DNA of 64,000 bases from Bacteroidales bacterium (GTDB lineage: Bacteria > Bacteroidota > Bacteroidia > Bacteroidales > F082), in contig JAFTUF010000052.1 in NCBI GenBank assembly GCA_017466405.1, positions 1 to 64,000 of the forward strand, read 5' to 3'. A model generated the notes under the pieces. That model had not been told where the DNA came from. It did no database searches and saw nothing but the letters and a program-made list of their open reading frames with translations. Made by a program: the position numbers and the translations under genes. Within the stretch, counting starts at the first letter, position 1. Each line of letters opens with the position of its first letter. Positions 17,560 through 26,977 of the stretch are shown one piece after another.

Positions 17560-19068
17560 TCATCCTAAGTATATCTTATCGATAAGATATTTATACAAGA
17601 ATTCGTTTTTTGCTTTCAAAATATTAGAAATCTTGTTTCTCCTGCTTCTGATGGTGCTGTATGTAACGCCGAATAAGAGTGAGATTTGTTTGTCGTTGAG
17701 GTTTATCAGCAGCAGGCAGAGGTAGCATAAATCTTCCTTCTTCAACCTCGGATATTCCCTAGACATCTTATCAACAAAACCTCCAAGATTATGATTCGCC
17801 GACTGAAGCAGTAAGTCGAAATCATCTTGTCCCATCGGAGCAGTTTCGTCATTTAAAATCCTCTTACATATTTCGGAACCTAAAAAAGCATCCATACTAA
17901 CAGTCATCTGTTCTTTATCTAATTTTTCCTTCATCGACAAAATCTCTTCGTTTTGTTTCTTTATGAGTTCCGCTTGCTTCTGCAATTCTGCGTTCTTGTT
18001 CTTTATCTTTCCCGTGATGAGCGAATGCTTGTAGCTGATATCTCTGATGACATCGTCCTTTGTATTGATATCGTCTGTCATCTCATCTATTTTCTTGAGA
18101 AGAACCTTGTTTTTCTTTAAATGTCTGTATCTGAAAAATATTGCTAAAGCAAGTATCAAAACCAAAAATATGAAGACTATTGATATAATACGTTTTCTTG
18201 CCTTAGCTTCTCTAACATCCTGTTTATGTTTGTTATATATGTCGTCAAGATTTTTAATACGTTCGACCTCAAAACCACCATCGAGTCTATCAATTCCTAA
18301 TCGCGCCACAATATTATCGTAATAAGACTTTTTCTCGTAATCGCCTAGAGAATCATACACCCTCGACAAATTATAAGCAGAGCCTAACTGCACAAAATAG
18401 AGGTTGCTTTCCACCGACTTATTTAAGTAATAAATTGCCGAGTCGTATTGTTTGCAGTCGCACATCATCTCTCCCAAAAGCGCGTAATATGCTTGCCTTA
18501 CATTTTCATGTTCTATTATGCTTAGATTTTTTCTTATTATGTTCAAGGCACTGTCTCTCTCGTTTTTCTCATAAAACAGCACCTCCGCTATCACTTTATC
18601 TACATCTATCTTATTCAGATGATTAGGATGAACATCAACGCATTTCTGGTAATAATACAGAGAAGAATCCACATTATATGCGAAATGTGCGTTACCCATG
18701 AATTTATATGCGAAGGATAAAAAATGGCTATCATTCAAGTCTTTTGCATAAGCCAACGCCTTGGTATAGTGCGACAACGCAATATTTGGCAAATCATATT
18801 CCAAATAAATATGGCCCACCATCCAATGAGCATTCAAAATCTCAGTAAGTTTTTTCTTGCTCTTTTTAGACCTGACAGAATCGTCATCCTCCAACATATA
18901 AATAACCTTGTAGAAGTTTTCGCAAGCCTCCACCATGCTATCCTGCTCAAACAAACTATTAGCATAATAAAACTGCGTCCTAGCGTCCATAGTGTCAAGG
19001 CTCTCCTGCGCATTGACGGAGCCATGCAAACAAACAAGAAATAATATTACAAACATCATAGCTTTCAT
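17560..19068 (-). CDS. TPR sensor-regulator with membrane segment, coiled coil and HTH
   Basis: A 502-residue protein in clear order: signal or anchor (MKAMMFVILFLVCLHGSVNAQ), TPR repeats (residues about 30-280, e.g. DSAIYYLNKSVESNLYFVQLGSAYNLSRVYDSLGDYEKKSYYDNIVA), one membrane helix (IISIVFIFLVLILALAIFFRY), a long coiled coil, and a C-terminal helix-turn-helix (EDLCYLCLLLINLNDKQISLLFGVTYSTIRSRRNKISNIL) of the LuxR-like type. Such Bacteroidota proteins place the sensor in the periplasm and the DNA-binding part inside the cell; the signal and targets are unknown. The ATG at 19068 is chosen over 19101 because the -7 box is at 19076-19083. Confidence 0.85.
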   Translation of the reverse strand: MKAMMFVILFLVCLHGSVNAQESLDTMDARTQFYYANSLFEQDSMVEACENFYKVIYMLEDDDSVRSKKSKKKLTEILNAHWMVGHIYLEYDLPNIALSHYTKALAYAKDLNDSHFLSFAYKFMGNAHFAYNVDSSLYYYQKCVDVHPNHLNKIDVDKVIAEVLFYEKNERDSALNIIRKNLSIIEHENVRQAYYALLGEMMCDCKQYDSAIYYLNKSVESNLYFVQLGSAYNLSRVYDSLGDYEKKSYYDNIVARLGIDRLDGGFEVERIKNLDDIYNKHKQDVREAKARKRIISIVFIFLVLILALAIFFRYRHLKKNKVLLKKIDEMTDDINTKDDVIRDISYKHSLITGKIKNKNAELQKQAELIKKQNEEILSMKEKLDKEQMTVSMDAFLGSEICKRILNDETAPMGQDDFDLLLQSANHNLGGFVDKMSREYPRLKKEDLCYLCLLLINLNDKQISLLFGVTYSTIRSRRNKISNILKAKNEFLYKYLIDKIYLG

Positions 19069-19075
19069 AGTTTTG

Positions 19076-19118
19076 CAAAGATATAAAAAGACAATAGTCA
19101 ACAGACAACAGACAACAG
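19076..19118 (-). promoter_or_regulatory. Promoter of the TPR-HTH gene with 7-bp tract
   Basis: The minus-strand TATCTTTG (19076-19083) is preceded by five 7-bp units (CTGTTGT, CTGTTGT, CTGTTGA, CTATTGT, CTTTTTA). The leader to the ATG is about 8 bp beyond the box. Confidence 0.8.
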
Positions 19119-19142
19119 TTTTTTTATCGTAAAAATTCAGAT

Positions 19143-19178
19143 AAAAAAACCTAAGATTTTTAAAATCATCATCTTAGG
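19143..19178 (-). terminator. Intrinsic terminator after the folate cyclo-ligase gene
   Basis: The stem CCTAAGAT/ATCTTAGG (19150-19157 with 19171-19178) is followed on the minus strand by seven T residues. Confidence 0.8.
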
Positions 19179-19209
19179 CTTAATTTGTCGATAAGATTCA
19201 TGAACATTA

Positions 19210-19743
19210 TCACAACGAAATCACCTCATCCATTACAAAGTCGTGTGGTTCTGTTGGGACTTCATCGACGAGTTGGAAGTCGAAACATATTCCGATCCTC
19301 TTGACTTCTATATGTTTGCTGAGGAATCTGTCGTAATAGCCTTTGCCTCTACCGATACGATTTCCATTTCTGTCGAAAGCAACTCCTGGAACGATAATCA
19401 AATCATAGCTTCCATTATAAGGTTCGTTCTGCGGTTCTAAAATATTGAAGTCACCGACAGCGAAATCCGTCTCTTTTGAAAGTTCCACTGGCACAATATC
19501 ATCACCGACAACAGTAGGAAGTATGATTTTCTTCTCGTTACGCCATCTCTCCAAGAAGTCATGAGTATCGACTTCATCAGGAAGAGAGCTATAAAGCATA
19601 ACAGTCTTAGCCTCAACAAACGATTTATGATTCTCTAATTTATTTAAAATCAATCGCGATTGTTCTAAAAGACTTTCCTTAGAATGTTGTTTCTTCAAAG
19701 TCTTTATAAGAGTTCTTAATTCTTTCTTATCCATGGCGATCAT
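19210..19743 (-). CDS. 5-formyltetrahydrofolate cyclo-ligase
   Basis: MTHFS converts 5-formyl-THF to 5,10-methenyl-THF using ATP, returning a storage form of folate to the one-carbon pool. The family signature is present (DLIIVPGVAFDRNGNRIGRGKGYYDRFL), with the N-terminal helix MDKKELRTLIKTLKKQHS. Length of 177 residues is normal. Its ATG overlaps the TGA of the upstream small membrane protein by 4 bp (ATGA), which points to translational coupling. Confidence 0.93.
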   Translation of the reverse strand: MIAMDKKELRTLIKTLKKQHSKESLLEQSRLILNKLENHKSFVEAKTVMLYSSLPDEVDTHDFLERWRNEKKIILPTVVGDDIVPVELSKETDFAVGDFNILEPQNEPYNGSYDLIIVPGVAFDRNGNRIGRGKGYYDRFLSKHIEVKRIGICFDFQLVDEVPTEPHDFVMDEVISL

Positions 19744-19928
19744 CTAAACCATCTCACGAGATTCTGTCTTGCAAACAAATAATAAATCGCTAATCCGATC
19801 CAGCTTAACACCAATAACAAGAAAATACTAATCACTTTACCGGCAGTGCTAATAGGCATCTTAAGAATTTCAAATATCGCAACAACGCCTAATACTGCTC
19901 CTAATAAATATAAAATTGCACTTAACAT
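19740..19928 (-). CDS. Small two-helix membrane protein (PLDc_N-like)
   Basis: A 62-residue protein with two membrane helices (AILYLLGAVLGVVAIFEIL and VISIFLLLVLSWIGLAIYYLFAR). The end of helix 2 and the basic tail resemble the PLDc_N family, which is of unknown function. The ATG at 19928 is chosen because a -7 box (TACATTTG on the minus strand, about 19945-19952) lies between it and a TTG further upstream. It is translationally coupled to the folate cyclo-ligase gene. Confidence 0.7.
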   Translation of the reverse strand: MLSAILYLLGAVLGVVAIFEILKMPISTAGKVISIFLLLVLSWIGLAIYYLFARQNLVRWFR

Positions 19929-20044
19929 AACTTTAAATATTTTCCTGCAAATGTAAATAATTTTCTCTAATATCAATATTATTCCTTCCTTAAAAAGCCT
20001 TCAAAATATCACCTCTTTAAAGAACACTTTCTACAAACATTTTG

Positions 20045-20052
20045 TAATTTTG
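20045..20052 (+). promoter_or_regulatory. -7 box of pyk
   Basis: TAATTTTG matches TAnnTTTG. It lies 28 bp before the ATG at 20081 and overlaps the region of the upstream in-frame TTG, which supports the ATG as start. Confidence 0.65.
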
Positions 20053-20080
20053 TGTGTTGAAATATCATAAATGTTTTATC

Positions 20081-21511
20081 ATGAAACAGACTAAAATTGT
20101 TGCATCTATAAGTGACCTTCGTTGCGAGGTCGATTTTATTAACGAATTATTTCAAGCTGGCGTTAACGTTGTCAGAATCAATACCGCTCATGCTACACCC
20201 GAAGGCATCAGAAAAGTTATTAATAATGTAAGAAAAGTGTCGTCACATCTGGCGATACTCATCGACACCAAAGGTCCGGAGATTCGCACCACCGCCGTTG
20301 ATGAACCTATATTTTTCAACACAGGCGACAAAGTCAGGATTTACGGTAATCCTTCTGAAACGACTACAAGAGAATGTGTTAACGTCTCATACGCCAATTT
20401 TGTAAAAGACTTAAATATAGGCAATGATGTCCTTTTCGACGACGGCGAACTTGCTATGAAGATAGTTGATAAAAATGATGAATATCTCTCTGCCATAGTA
20501 CAAAACGATGGTCGTCTTGGGTCAAGGAAAAGCGTCAACGTTCCTGGCGTCCATGTCGATCTTCCCGCCCTCACCGAAAAAGACATCCGTAACATAAAAC
20601 TTGCGATAGAAGAAAACATCGACTTCATAGCACATTCTTTCGTCAGAGACAAGAACGACGTCAAAGCTGTTCAAGACATTCTCGATGAATATAAGAGCGA
20701 CATACAGATAATTTCAAAGATTGAGAATCAAGAAGGTGTCGATAACATAGATGAGATTATCGAGGCATCATACGGCATTATGGTTGCTCGCGGTGACCTC
20801 GGTATTGAAGTCCCGATAGAACATATTCCTGGCATTCAGCGTAAGATAATACGTAAATGCGTTCTCGCCAAGAAGCCCGTCATCGTCGCGACGCAAATGC
20901 TTCACACCATGATAAAGAACCCTCGCCCTACTCGCGCCGAGGTCACCGACATCGCAAATGCCATCTATTACCGCACCGACGCTCTCATGCTCAGCGGTGA
21001 GACTGCATCAGGGAAATATCCTGTCGAGGCAGTGAAGATGATGGCTTCTATTGCAGAGCAGGCTGAGAAGGACAAACTGCGTGAGAACGACATCGACATC
21101 CCGCTCAGCGACAGCTGCTGCGTGAGCGAGTATCTCGCCAAATGCGCCATCAACGCTACGCAGACAATGAGCGTCAAAGGCATCATAACCGACAGCAACA
21201 CAGGCACGACAGCTCGTAACTTGTCGGCATTCCGCGGTCCTAACCCAGTACTCGCTATATGTTATAAAGAAAAGCTGCAAAGATTACTCGCACTCAGTTA
21301 TGGCGTTATCCCTATCTATCAACATGATAAGGTACAACCTGACGAATTATATATCGCGGCATTGAGAATGTTGCGACAAAAAGGATATATCACAATGGAT
21401 GATAGGATTGCCTACCTCAGCGGAAGTTTCGGCGAAGGAGGAGGAACTACATTCTTAGAAATCAATAACGTGAGAGACGTTTTTGAAAAAGGATATAAAA
21501 AGAGTCATTAA
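20081..21511 (+). CDS. pyk: Pyruvate kinase
   Basis: It catalyses the last step of glycolysis, PEP + ADP to pyruvate + ATP. The N-terminus is TKIVASISDLRCEVDFINELFQAGVNVVRINTAHATPEG, and the active-site stretch is IISKIENQEGVDNIDEI...IMVARGDLGIEVP; the family lysine and the ARGDLG metal-binding motif are intact. ATQMLHTMIKNPRPTRAEVTDIANAI is the effector- and substrate-binding helix. Length of 476 residues from 20081 is typical. The window also carries the PPi-dependent phosphofructokinase of the same pathway. Confidence 0.96.
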   Translation: MKQTKIVASISDLRCEVDFINELFQAGVNVVRINTAHATPEGIRKVINNVRKVSSHLAILIDTKGPEIRTTAVDEPIFFNTGDKVRIYGNPSETTTRECVNVSYANFVKDLNIGNDVLFDDGELAMKIVDKNDEYLSAIVQNDGRLGSRKSVNVPGVHVDLPALTEKDIRNIKLAIEENIDFIAHSFVRDKNDVKAVQDILDEYKSDIQIISKIENQEGVDNIDEIIEASYGIMVARGDLGIEVPIEHIPGIQRKIIRKCVLAKKPVIVATQMLHTMIKNPRPTRAEVTDIANAIYYRTDALMLSGETASGKYPVEAVKMMASIAEQAEKDKLRENDIDIPLSDSCCVSEYLAKCAINATQTMSVKGIITDSNTGTTARNLSAFRGPNPVLAICYKEKLQRLLALSYGVIPIYQHDKVQPDELYIAALRMLRQKGYITMDDRIAYLSGSFGEGGGTTFLEINNVRDVFEKGYKKSH

Positions 21512-21523
21512 GTCACCATGAAG

Positions 21524-21561
21524 TTTTTCAGTTTTTCAGGTTTTTAGTTTCTCAGTTTCTA
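21524..21561. repeat. 8-bp tandem tract (AGTTTTTC type)
   Basis: Four to five units of AGTTTTTC/AGTTTCTC follow the pyk stop codon by about 12 bp. The unit differs in sequence from the CTGAGTTG family but has the same 8-bp period. Confidence 0.6.
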
Positions 21562-21632
21562 ATTAAAGTCCGTTTCAAATAGTTTTTTTCCCATTTCGTC
21601 GAGATAGGCTTTCACGATAATTTCTTTATTGT

Positions 21633-21640
21633 TATTTTTG
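21633..21640 (+). promoter_or_regulatory. -7 box of the LytS-type kinase gene
   Basis: TATTTTTG lies about 50 bp upstream of the ATG at 21691 and is the best match in the interval. Confidence 0.5.
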
Positions 21641-21690
21641 TGAAACTGTTGGGATGTGGCTTGCTGCGTCTTTATTAAGAATATAAAAAA

Positions 21691-22779
21691 ATGAAAAACA
21701 GAGTCATTAAAGAATATCCTGATGTAAAGTTGATTATATATCTGTCGCTTGCGATAAGTGTGCTGATGCACTTGGCGATGTTTCTTTCTTTCAGCTTTGG
21801 CGACGGAATTGTTTATCAGCAGATTGGCGAACATAAGAAACCGCCGTTCCGCTTAGACGGATTCATGCTTAACGTCATCTCTACATTCATCTTAGCTTTC
21901 GTTTTGTATATATATAATATGTATATAGAAAAAACACTTAAGAAGAATAAAAATACAAAACTGCTGACGATGATATTGGGCTCTATCATTATCACGGTGA
22001 TAATGAGTTTCATCTTTACTACGCTGCATCCATATATTCTTGGTCATGCCGAACATCAACTTAATATTGATAGAAAAGTGCGAATATATAGAAATGCTTT
22101 GATGAGCGATTTCTTTGTCACTATGGTGGTTGTCCTTTCGTGGCAGCTGATGATGTCTAATTATAGAAGCCGTAAGATTGCTGTTGAAAATGAATCTCTT
22201 GTTGCAGAAAATCTTATGACTCGTTATCATAATCTGAAAAATCAGATGAATCCTCATTTTCTCTTTAATTCCTTAAATACCTTACAATCGTTGATAGAGA
22301 TTGACAAGGACAAGGCGAAAGATTATGTTCAGGAGTTGTCGAAGGTATTGAGATATTCGCTGCAAAATCAAGAGGTTGCTACGTTAGAAGAGGAGCTACG
22401 TCTTGCTAACTCTTTCTGTAATCTGATGGAGATTCGTTATGGTGAGAATCTTAAAATTAATTTTGATATTGATGAGCGTCTGACTAACGATGAGATAATT
22501 CCTCTTAGTTTGCAGGTGCTTATTGAAAATGCTATAAAGCATAATGTGATAAGCGGAAAACAACCTCTTACGATAAATATCACTTCCGATTATGAAAGTC
22601 GTTCTGTTAAGGTTGTCAATAAAATACAGCCTAAGCTGGATAAAAGCAGTGGTAATGGAATTGGCCTTGCTAATCTATCGGAACGCTACAGGTTGAAGTG
22701 GAATAGCGACATAGATATTATTAACAATAATGTCGAATTTTGTGTTGTCATTAAGTTGAATCCTCGTAAAGTAAATTGA
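21691..22779 (+). CDS. LytS/YehU-type sensor histidine kinase
   Basis: A 362-residue kinase with four membrane helices in the first 160 residues, followed by the His_kinase domain (YHNLKNQMNPHFLFNSLNTLQSLIEID, in which the His of NPHFLFN is the phosphorylation site). The GHKL ATPase has its N box in PLSLQVLIENAIKHNV and its G box in GNGIGLANLSERY. There is no separate periplasmic sensor domain, so the membrane part probably senses the signal. It is followed 9 bp later by its LytTR response regulator. Confidence 0.94.
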   Translation: MKNRVIKEYPDVKLIIYLSLAISVLMHLAMFLSFSFGDGIVYQQIGEHKKPPFRLDGFMLNVISTFILAFVLYIYNMYIEKTLKKNKNTKLLTMILGSIIITVIMSFIFTTLHPYILGHAEHQLNIDRKVRIYRNALMSDFFVTMVVVLSWQLMMSNYRSRKIAVENESLVAENLMTRYHNLKNQMNPHFLFNSLNTLQSLIEIDKDKAKDYVQELSKVLRYSLQNQEVATLEEELRLANSFCNLMEIRYGENLKINFDIDERLTNDEIIPLSLQVLIENAIKHNVISGKQPLTINITSDYESRSVKVVNKIQPKLDKSSGNGIGLANLSERYRLKWNSDIDIINNNVEFCVVIKLNPRKVN

Positions 22780-22788
22780 TTTTTAGAT

Positions 22789-23553
22789 ATGAAAGCTGTT
22801 ATCATTGAAGATGAAAAAATTGCTGCCGATTTGTTGAAGTCTCTTATTGGCCAATTGGACGAAGATATTGAAATTCTTGCTGTTCTTCAAACTATTGAGG
22901 ATAGCGTGGAATGGCTTAACAGCAATCCTCATCCCGATATGATGTTCGTTGATATTCATCTTGCTGACGGTTCTTCTTTTTCAATCTTTGATAAAGTGGA
23001 GGTTAAATGTCCGATAGTTTTCACGACGGCATACGACGAATATGCTCTTAAGGCTTTTGAAGTCAATAGTATAGATTATCTGTTAAAACCAATTAACAAA
23101 GATGATCTTCAAAGAGCGTTGAATAAATACAAGAATCTTAAAGGTGTTTCTCAGAACCTTAATTATCTGAATCTCTTCAATCAGTTTATGGAAGAAGCTG
23201 AGAAGATGCATCATTATAAGGAATATTTCTTGGTTCCTGAACGCGATAAACTCATACCTCTTTCCACAAAAGACATCGCTTATATCTACATAGATCTGAA
23301 ACTTATTAAGGCTGTAACTTATTCAGGTAAGGTTTATTATATGAATCATAACCTTGATGAGATGATGAAACAGCTTAATCCGAAGAAGTTCTTCCGCGCC
23401 AATCGTCAGTTTATAATAGCTCATGACGCTATCAAAGATGTTTCGATTTGGTTTGGAAATAAGATTTCTATAAACCTCAGTGTGGAGACAGAAGAGAAGA
23501 TTATTGTCAGCAAGGCGCGCGTCACTGAGTTTAAGAACTGGTATTCCTTCTGA
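22789..23553 (+). CDS. LytTR-family response regulator
   Basis: The receiver domain (MKAVIIEDEKIAAD...MMFVDIHLADG, with the phospho-acceptor Asp55 and TTAYDEYALKAFEVNSIDYLLKP) is followed by a LytTR DNA-binding domain (residues about 145-250: LVPERDKLIPLSTKDIAYIYIDLKLIKAVTYSGK...KKFFRANRQFIIAHDAI). LytTR proteins bind pairs of short direct repeats. It is the partner of the kinase 9 bp upstream. Targets cannot be seen. Confidence 0.95.
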   Translation: MKAVIIEDEKIAADLLKSLIGQLDEDIEILAVLQTIEDSVEWLNSNPHPDMMFVDIHLADGSSFSIFDKVEVKCPIVFTTAYDEYALKAFEVNSIDYLLKPINKDDLQRALNKYKNLKGVSQNLNYLNLFNQFMEEAEKMHHYKEYFLVPERDKLIPLSTKDIAYIYIDLKLIKAVTYSGKVYYMNHNLDEMMKQLNPKKFFRANRQFIIAHDAIKDVSIWFGNKISINLSVETEEKIIVSKARVTEFKNWYSF

Positions 23554-23626
23554 ATTTTTATTTGTAAATTTTCATTTTCTAAAACACGACAATTCTATAT
23601 TTGATTATTTTTGCAAAAAAAAGATC

Positions 23627-23779
23627 ATGTCGTTATTCAGAGTCATCTTATCAATCATATTTCCACCTTTGGCTGTTATCGATTGTGGATGTGGTTCGGT
23701 TTTAATTGTCTTTTTGTTAACTTTATGTGGCTGGATTCCAGGCGTTATCGGAGCTTTGGTAATCTTGAATAAGAATTAA
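23627..23779 (+). CDS. YqaE/Pmp3 family small membrane protein
   Basis: A 50-residue protein with the family pattern PPLAVIDCGCGSVLIVFLLTLCGWIPGVIGALVIL (two helices, a Gly/Cys-rich turn and the conserved W-I-P-G-V-I). Members are associated with membrane potential and stress response. The ATG at 23627 is supported by a -7 box TATTTTTG about 14 bp upstream. It ends 11 bp before queA. Confidence 0.88.
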   Translation: MSLFRVILSIIFPPLAVIDCGCGSVLIVFLLTLCGWIPGVIGALVILNKN

Positions 23780-23790
23780 TTTTTTGCGAA

Positions 23791-25023
23791 ATGATTAAAG
23801 AGGTTCAGAATATTTCTATTGAGGATTTTAATTACCCTCTTCCTGATGAGCGTATCGCTAAGTATCCGCTTCCAGAGCGTGATGCTTCTAAGTTGTTGGT
23901 TTTAAATCGTGGTGAGATACAATCGTCTCATTTTAAGAATATATGCGAGTTCCTTCCCAAGGATTCTTTGTTGGTTTTTAACGAGACTAAGGTCGTCAGG
24001 GCGCGACTTCAATTTACTAAAGACAGCGGTGCTGCCATAGAGATATTCTGTCTTGAACCCATAAGTTATAACGGCGACTATCAACTCGCTTTCGGAAGTT
24101 CCGAGACTTCGACCTGGCGTTGTCTTGTAGGTAATTCGCGTCGTTGGAAAAGCGGAGTTCTGTCGCTCAATATCAAGACAAAAGACTCTGACTTCGTGCT
24201 TTACGCTGAGCGTGAGGATAAGAACGACAGTTATTCGGTTATTAAGTTTTCGTGGGAGCCGTCACATCTCAGTTTTGCTGAGGTATTGGAGTCGGCAGGA
24301 GAAATTCCGTTGCCGCCGTATCTTCATCGCGAGGCGGAGATGTCGGATAGAGAACGTTATCAAACGGTATTTGCCAAATATGAAGGCTCGGTTGCTGCTC
24401 CTACGGCAGGTCTGCATTTTACTAAAGAACTGATAAACAAACTCAAAGATAACAATATTGCCTTTGAAGAGGTGACGCTACATGTTGGAGCTGGCACTTT
24501 CCGTCCGGTGTCGTCGGAGACTATAGGCGAGCACGAGATGCATTCTGAGACGATAGTGGTGAAGAAGTCGTGCATAGAAAACTTAATCAAGAACTGTGAT
24601 AAGACGATAATACCTGTCGGCACGACAAGCATGAGAACGATAGAGTCACTCTATTGGTTAGGACTTATGCTGATGGAAGAAGGCGATGAGAAGAGACAAC
24701 TTCACCTCGACCAGTGGTTTCCATACAAAGAAAGAGACGTCTTGCCATCGGCTGAAGAGTCTCTGTCGTCAATATTGAAATATTTGGAAAAGCATGATAT
24801 GCAGGAGTTTCACGCAAGCACAGCCTTGATGATAGCGCCGTCGTGTGATATTAAAGTTGCTAAAGCCTTGATAACTAATTTCCATCAGCCGAAAAGCACG
24901 CTGTTGCTGTTGGTGTCGGCATTGATAGGCGAAAAGTGGAAAGAGGCTTATCAATATGCGCTCGACAACGGCTTCAGATTCTTGAGTTACGGCGACAGCT
25001 GTCTTTTTATTCCCGAGAGATAA
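23791..25023 (+). CDS. queA: tRNA preQ1(34) S-adenosylmethionine ribosyltransferase-isomerase
   Basis: QueA transfers the ribosyl part of SAM to preQ1 at tRNA position 34, making epoxyqueuosine. Motifs are YPLPERDASKLLVL, EIPLPPYLHREAEMSDRERYQTVFAKYEGSVAAPTAGLHFT, VTLHVGAGTFRPV and VGTTSMRTIESL. Length of 410 residues is longer than the usual 340-360 because of inserts near residues 110-150 and 300-340, which is common in Bacteroidota. Its stop codon abuts the stop codon of the convergent response regulator with no spacer. Confidence 0.95.
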   Translation: MIKEVQNISIEDFNYPLPDERIAKYPLPERDASKLLVLNRGEIQSSHFKNICEFLPKDSLLVFNETKVVRARLQFTKDSGAAIEIFCLEPISYNGDYQLAFGSSETSTWRCLVGNSRRWKSGVLSLNIKTKDSDFVLYAEREDKNDSYSVIKFSWEPSHLSFAEVLESAGEIPLPPYLHREAEMSDRERYQTVFAKYEGSVAAPTAGLHFTKELINKLKDNNIAFEEVTLHVGAGTFRPVSSETIGEHEMHSETIVVKKSCIENLIKNCDKTIIPVGTTSMRTIESLYWLGLMLMEEGDEKRQLHLDQWFPYKERDVLPSAEESLSSILKYLEKHDMQEFHASTALMIAPSCDIKVAKALITNFHQPKSTLLLLVSALIGEKWKEAYQYALDNGFRFLSYGDSCLFIPER

Positions 25024-25758
25024 CTATTGTTCGTTAAGAACGGGTTCTGTCTCAGTGACGACCAATCTGAATCCTACGCCATGGACAGTAAGAATCTTGA
25101 CGTTGGGATCTGCCTTGAGATATTTACGCAGCCTCGCGATGAATACGTCCATAGAGCGACCGATAAAATAATCGCTGTTGCCCCAAATCATCTTTAAGAC
25201 TTTTTTACGAGTGACGAGGTCGTTTTTATTGTCATACAACACTTTAAGCAGGGCAGCTTCTTTTCTTGTCAGGGGCTGTTCTTTTCCGTCCAAGATGAGA
25301 AGCATGTTTTTTGCATCGAAAACAAAACGACCTATGTTTATTTTTGCATTACCTAAAGTATATGAGAAAGGGTCGTTTTTCTCCACTCTATGCAACACCG
25401 CCTTAATACGAAGCAAAAGTTCTTCGTTGCTAAAAGGCTTGGTGAGATAATCGTCAACGCCGTAGTCGAAGTCTTTTAAGAGATTAAGGAACAGACCTTT
25501 GGAAACTAAGAATATGATTGGCATATCGGGATTCAATATACGAATCTGCGCGGCTAAGGCGAAACCGTCCATTCCCGTCATCTCAACGTCAAGAACACAG
25601 ACATCGATGTCGAATTTCTTAAACAATTCGATACCTTCTACACTTTTCTTTGCAGCATATACCTTATAACCAACGGATCTTAAGTTCTCACCGATATTAT
25701 TACGCAAGTCTAAGTTATCCTCGACAAGCAATACTGATGTTTTGTTAAGAGTTTTCAT
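25024..25758 (-). CDS. OmpR-family response regulator
   Basis: The receiver domain (KTSVLLVEDNLDLRNNIGENL, phospho-acceptor Asp57 in VCVLDVEMTG, YLTKPFSNEELLLRIKAV) is followed by a winged-helix DNA-binding domain (residues 145-237, LTRKEAALLKVLYDNKNDLVTRKKVLKMIWGN...RLRKYLKADPNVKILTVHGVGFRLV). It resembles RprY of Bacteroides. No kinase gene is adjacent, so it is an orphan in this window. Confidence 0.93.
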   Translation of the reverse strand: MKTLNKTSVLLVEDNLDLRNNIGENLRSVGYKVYAAKKSVEGIELFKKFDIDVCVLDVEMTGMDGFALAAQIRILNPDMPIIFLVSKGLFLNLLKDFDYGVDDYLTKPFSNEELLLRIKAVLHRVEKNDPFSYTLGNAKINIGRFVFDAKNMLLILDGKEQPLTRKEAALLKVLYDNKNDLVTRKKVLKMIWGNSDYFIGRSMDVFIARLRKYLKADPNVKILTVHGVGFRLVVTETEPVLNEQ

Positions 25759-25827
25759 AATTTGTTGTTTTAAAAGTATAAACTAACAAAAGAGAAAAAT
25801 GTTTAATACTGATAAAATTTTTTCAAA

Positions 25828-26802
25828 TTATTTGTTTCTTTTGTACAAATATTCAGCATATTCTCTCAGTATCTGTTTTCTTTCTTCTTCTATATCAATG
25901 CTGTTAAGATTCTGTAATGAATTCTCGTAATATTCGGTCATGAGTTTTGATACAATATTCTTAACATCATATTTGTCGTAAATGTTCAATATTGTCTGAA
26001 TTTTTTTCTCGTCGCGACCTTTAGGCATCTTGAATAAGTCGAGGAGTGTTTTCTTGTCTTCTTCAGAAGCGAGTTCTAAAGCCTTGAGATATAAGTAAGT
26101 TTTCTTATTATCAGAGATGTCGCCTCCAGTCATTTTTCCGAAGACTTTAACGTCGCCATAGCAATCGAAGATGTCGTCTTGAAGTTGGAATGCCATTCCT
26201 AAGTTGATACCGAAATCGTAGATTGCCTTTTGGTTTTCGGCGGAAGTGTTTGCTACTATGGCGCCTATCTTTAATACTGAACCGAGAAGCACCGCTGTTT
26301 TGAGACGTATCATCTCGAGGTATTCTTCTAATGTCACATTGTCGAGAGTCTCGAAGTTAAGGTCGAATTGTTGTCCTTCGCATACTTCGAGAGCTACCTT
26401 ACATAATTCGGCGAACACCTCGTATGAGTAGTCTTTATTCATACTGAGAACATATTGGAACGCCTTGATTAACATAGTATCACCTGAGAGAAGCGCAATG
26501 TCGGAACTCCATTTATGATACACAGTCTCCATGCCTCGACGCAGAGGAGCCTGGTCCATGATGTCGTCGTGAACCAAAGTGAAGTTGTGGAATATCTCTG
26601 CTGCTACAGCAGGAACCATGCAGTCGTCGATGTTACCGCCGAAAAGGTCGCAGGCGAGAAGACACAAAGTAGGACGCATCCTCTTGCCGCCTTGACGAAG
26701 TATATATTCTATAGGTGCATATAACTCAGCAGGTTTTCCCTTGAAACTTTGATTATCAATATAACCGTTGATTAAATCTTGAATTTGTTCAACTTTTACC
26801 AT
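25828..26802 (-). CDS. Polyprenyl diphosphate synthase (short-chain type)
   Basis: Isoprenyl transferase of the IspA/GGPP class, 324 residues. The first Asp-rich motif is LVHDDIMDQAPLRRG and the second is FQLQDDIFDCYGD; GGKRMRPTLCLLACDLFGG opens the conserved core. The residues before the first motif (EIFHNFTLV) contain Phe, usual for farnesyl or geranylgeranyl products, but the chain length cannot be fixed from sequence alone. A second synthase of the long-chain type lies at 60716-61690. Confidence 0.92.
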   Translation of the reverse strand: MVKVEQIQDLINGYIDNQSFKGKPAELYAPIEYILRQGGKRMRPTLCLLACDLFGGNIDDCMVPAVAAEIFHNFTLVHDDIMDQAPLRRGMETVYHKWSSDIALLSGDTMLIKAFQYVLSMNKDYSYEVFAELCKVALEVCEGQQFDLNFETLDNVTLEEYLEMIRLKTAVLLGSVLKIGAIVANTSAENQKAIYDFGINLGMAFQLQDDIFDCYGDVKVFGKMTGGDISDNKKTYLYLKALELASEEDKKTLLDLFKMPKGRDEKKIQTILNIYDKYDVKNIVSKLMTEYYENSLQNLNSIDIEEERKQILREYAEYLYKRNK

Positions 26803-26977
26803 CTTTAATATCTTTTAAAATTATAACAATCTAAAACTGAAAAACTATTGATGAAAATCTGATTTTTTCAGCGAGAAAAGAACGAATTTTCTATGCTTCA
26901 AAAATACGATATTTAAGTTAATTACTGATGAAAAATGGTGCGAAATTTGTAACAATTTCATAAAAATTTTACCAAAG

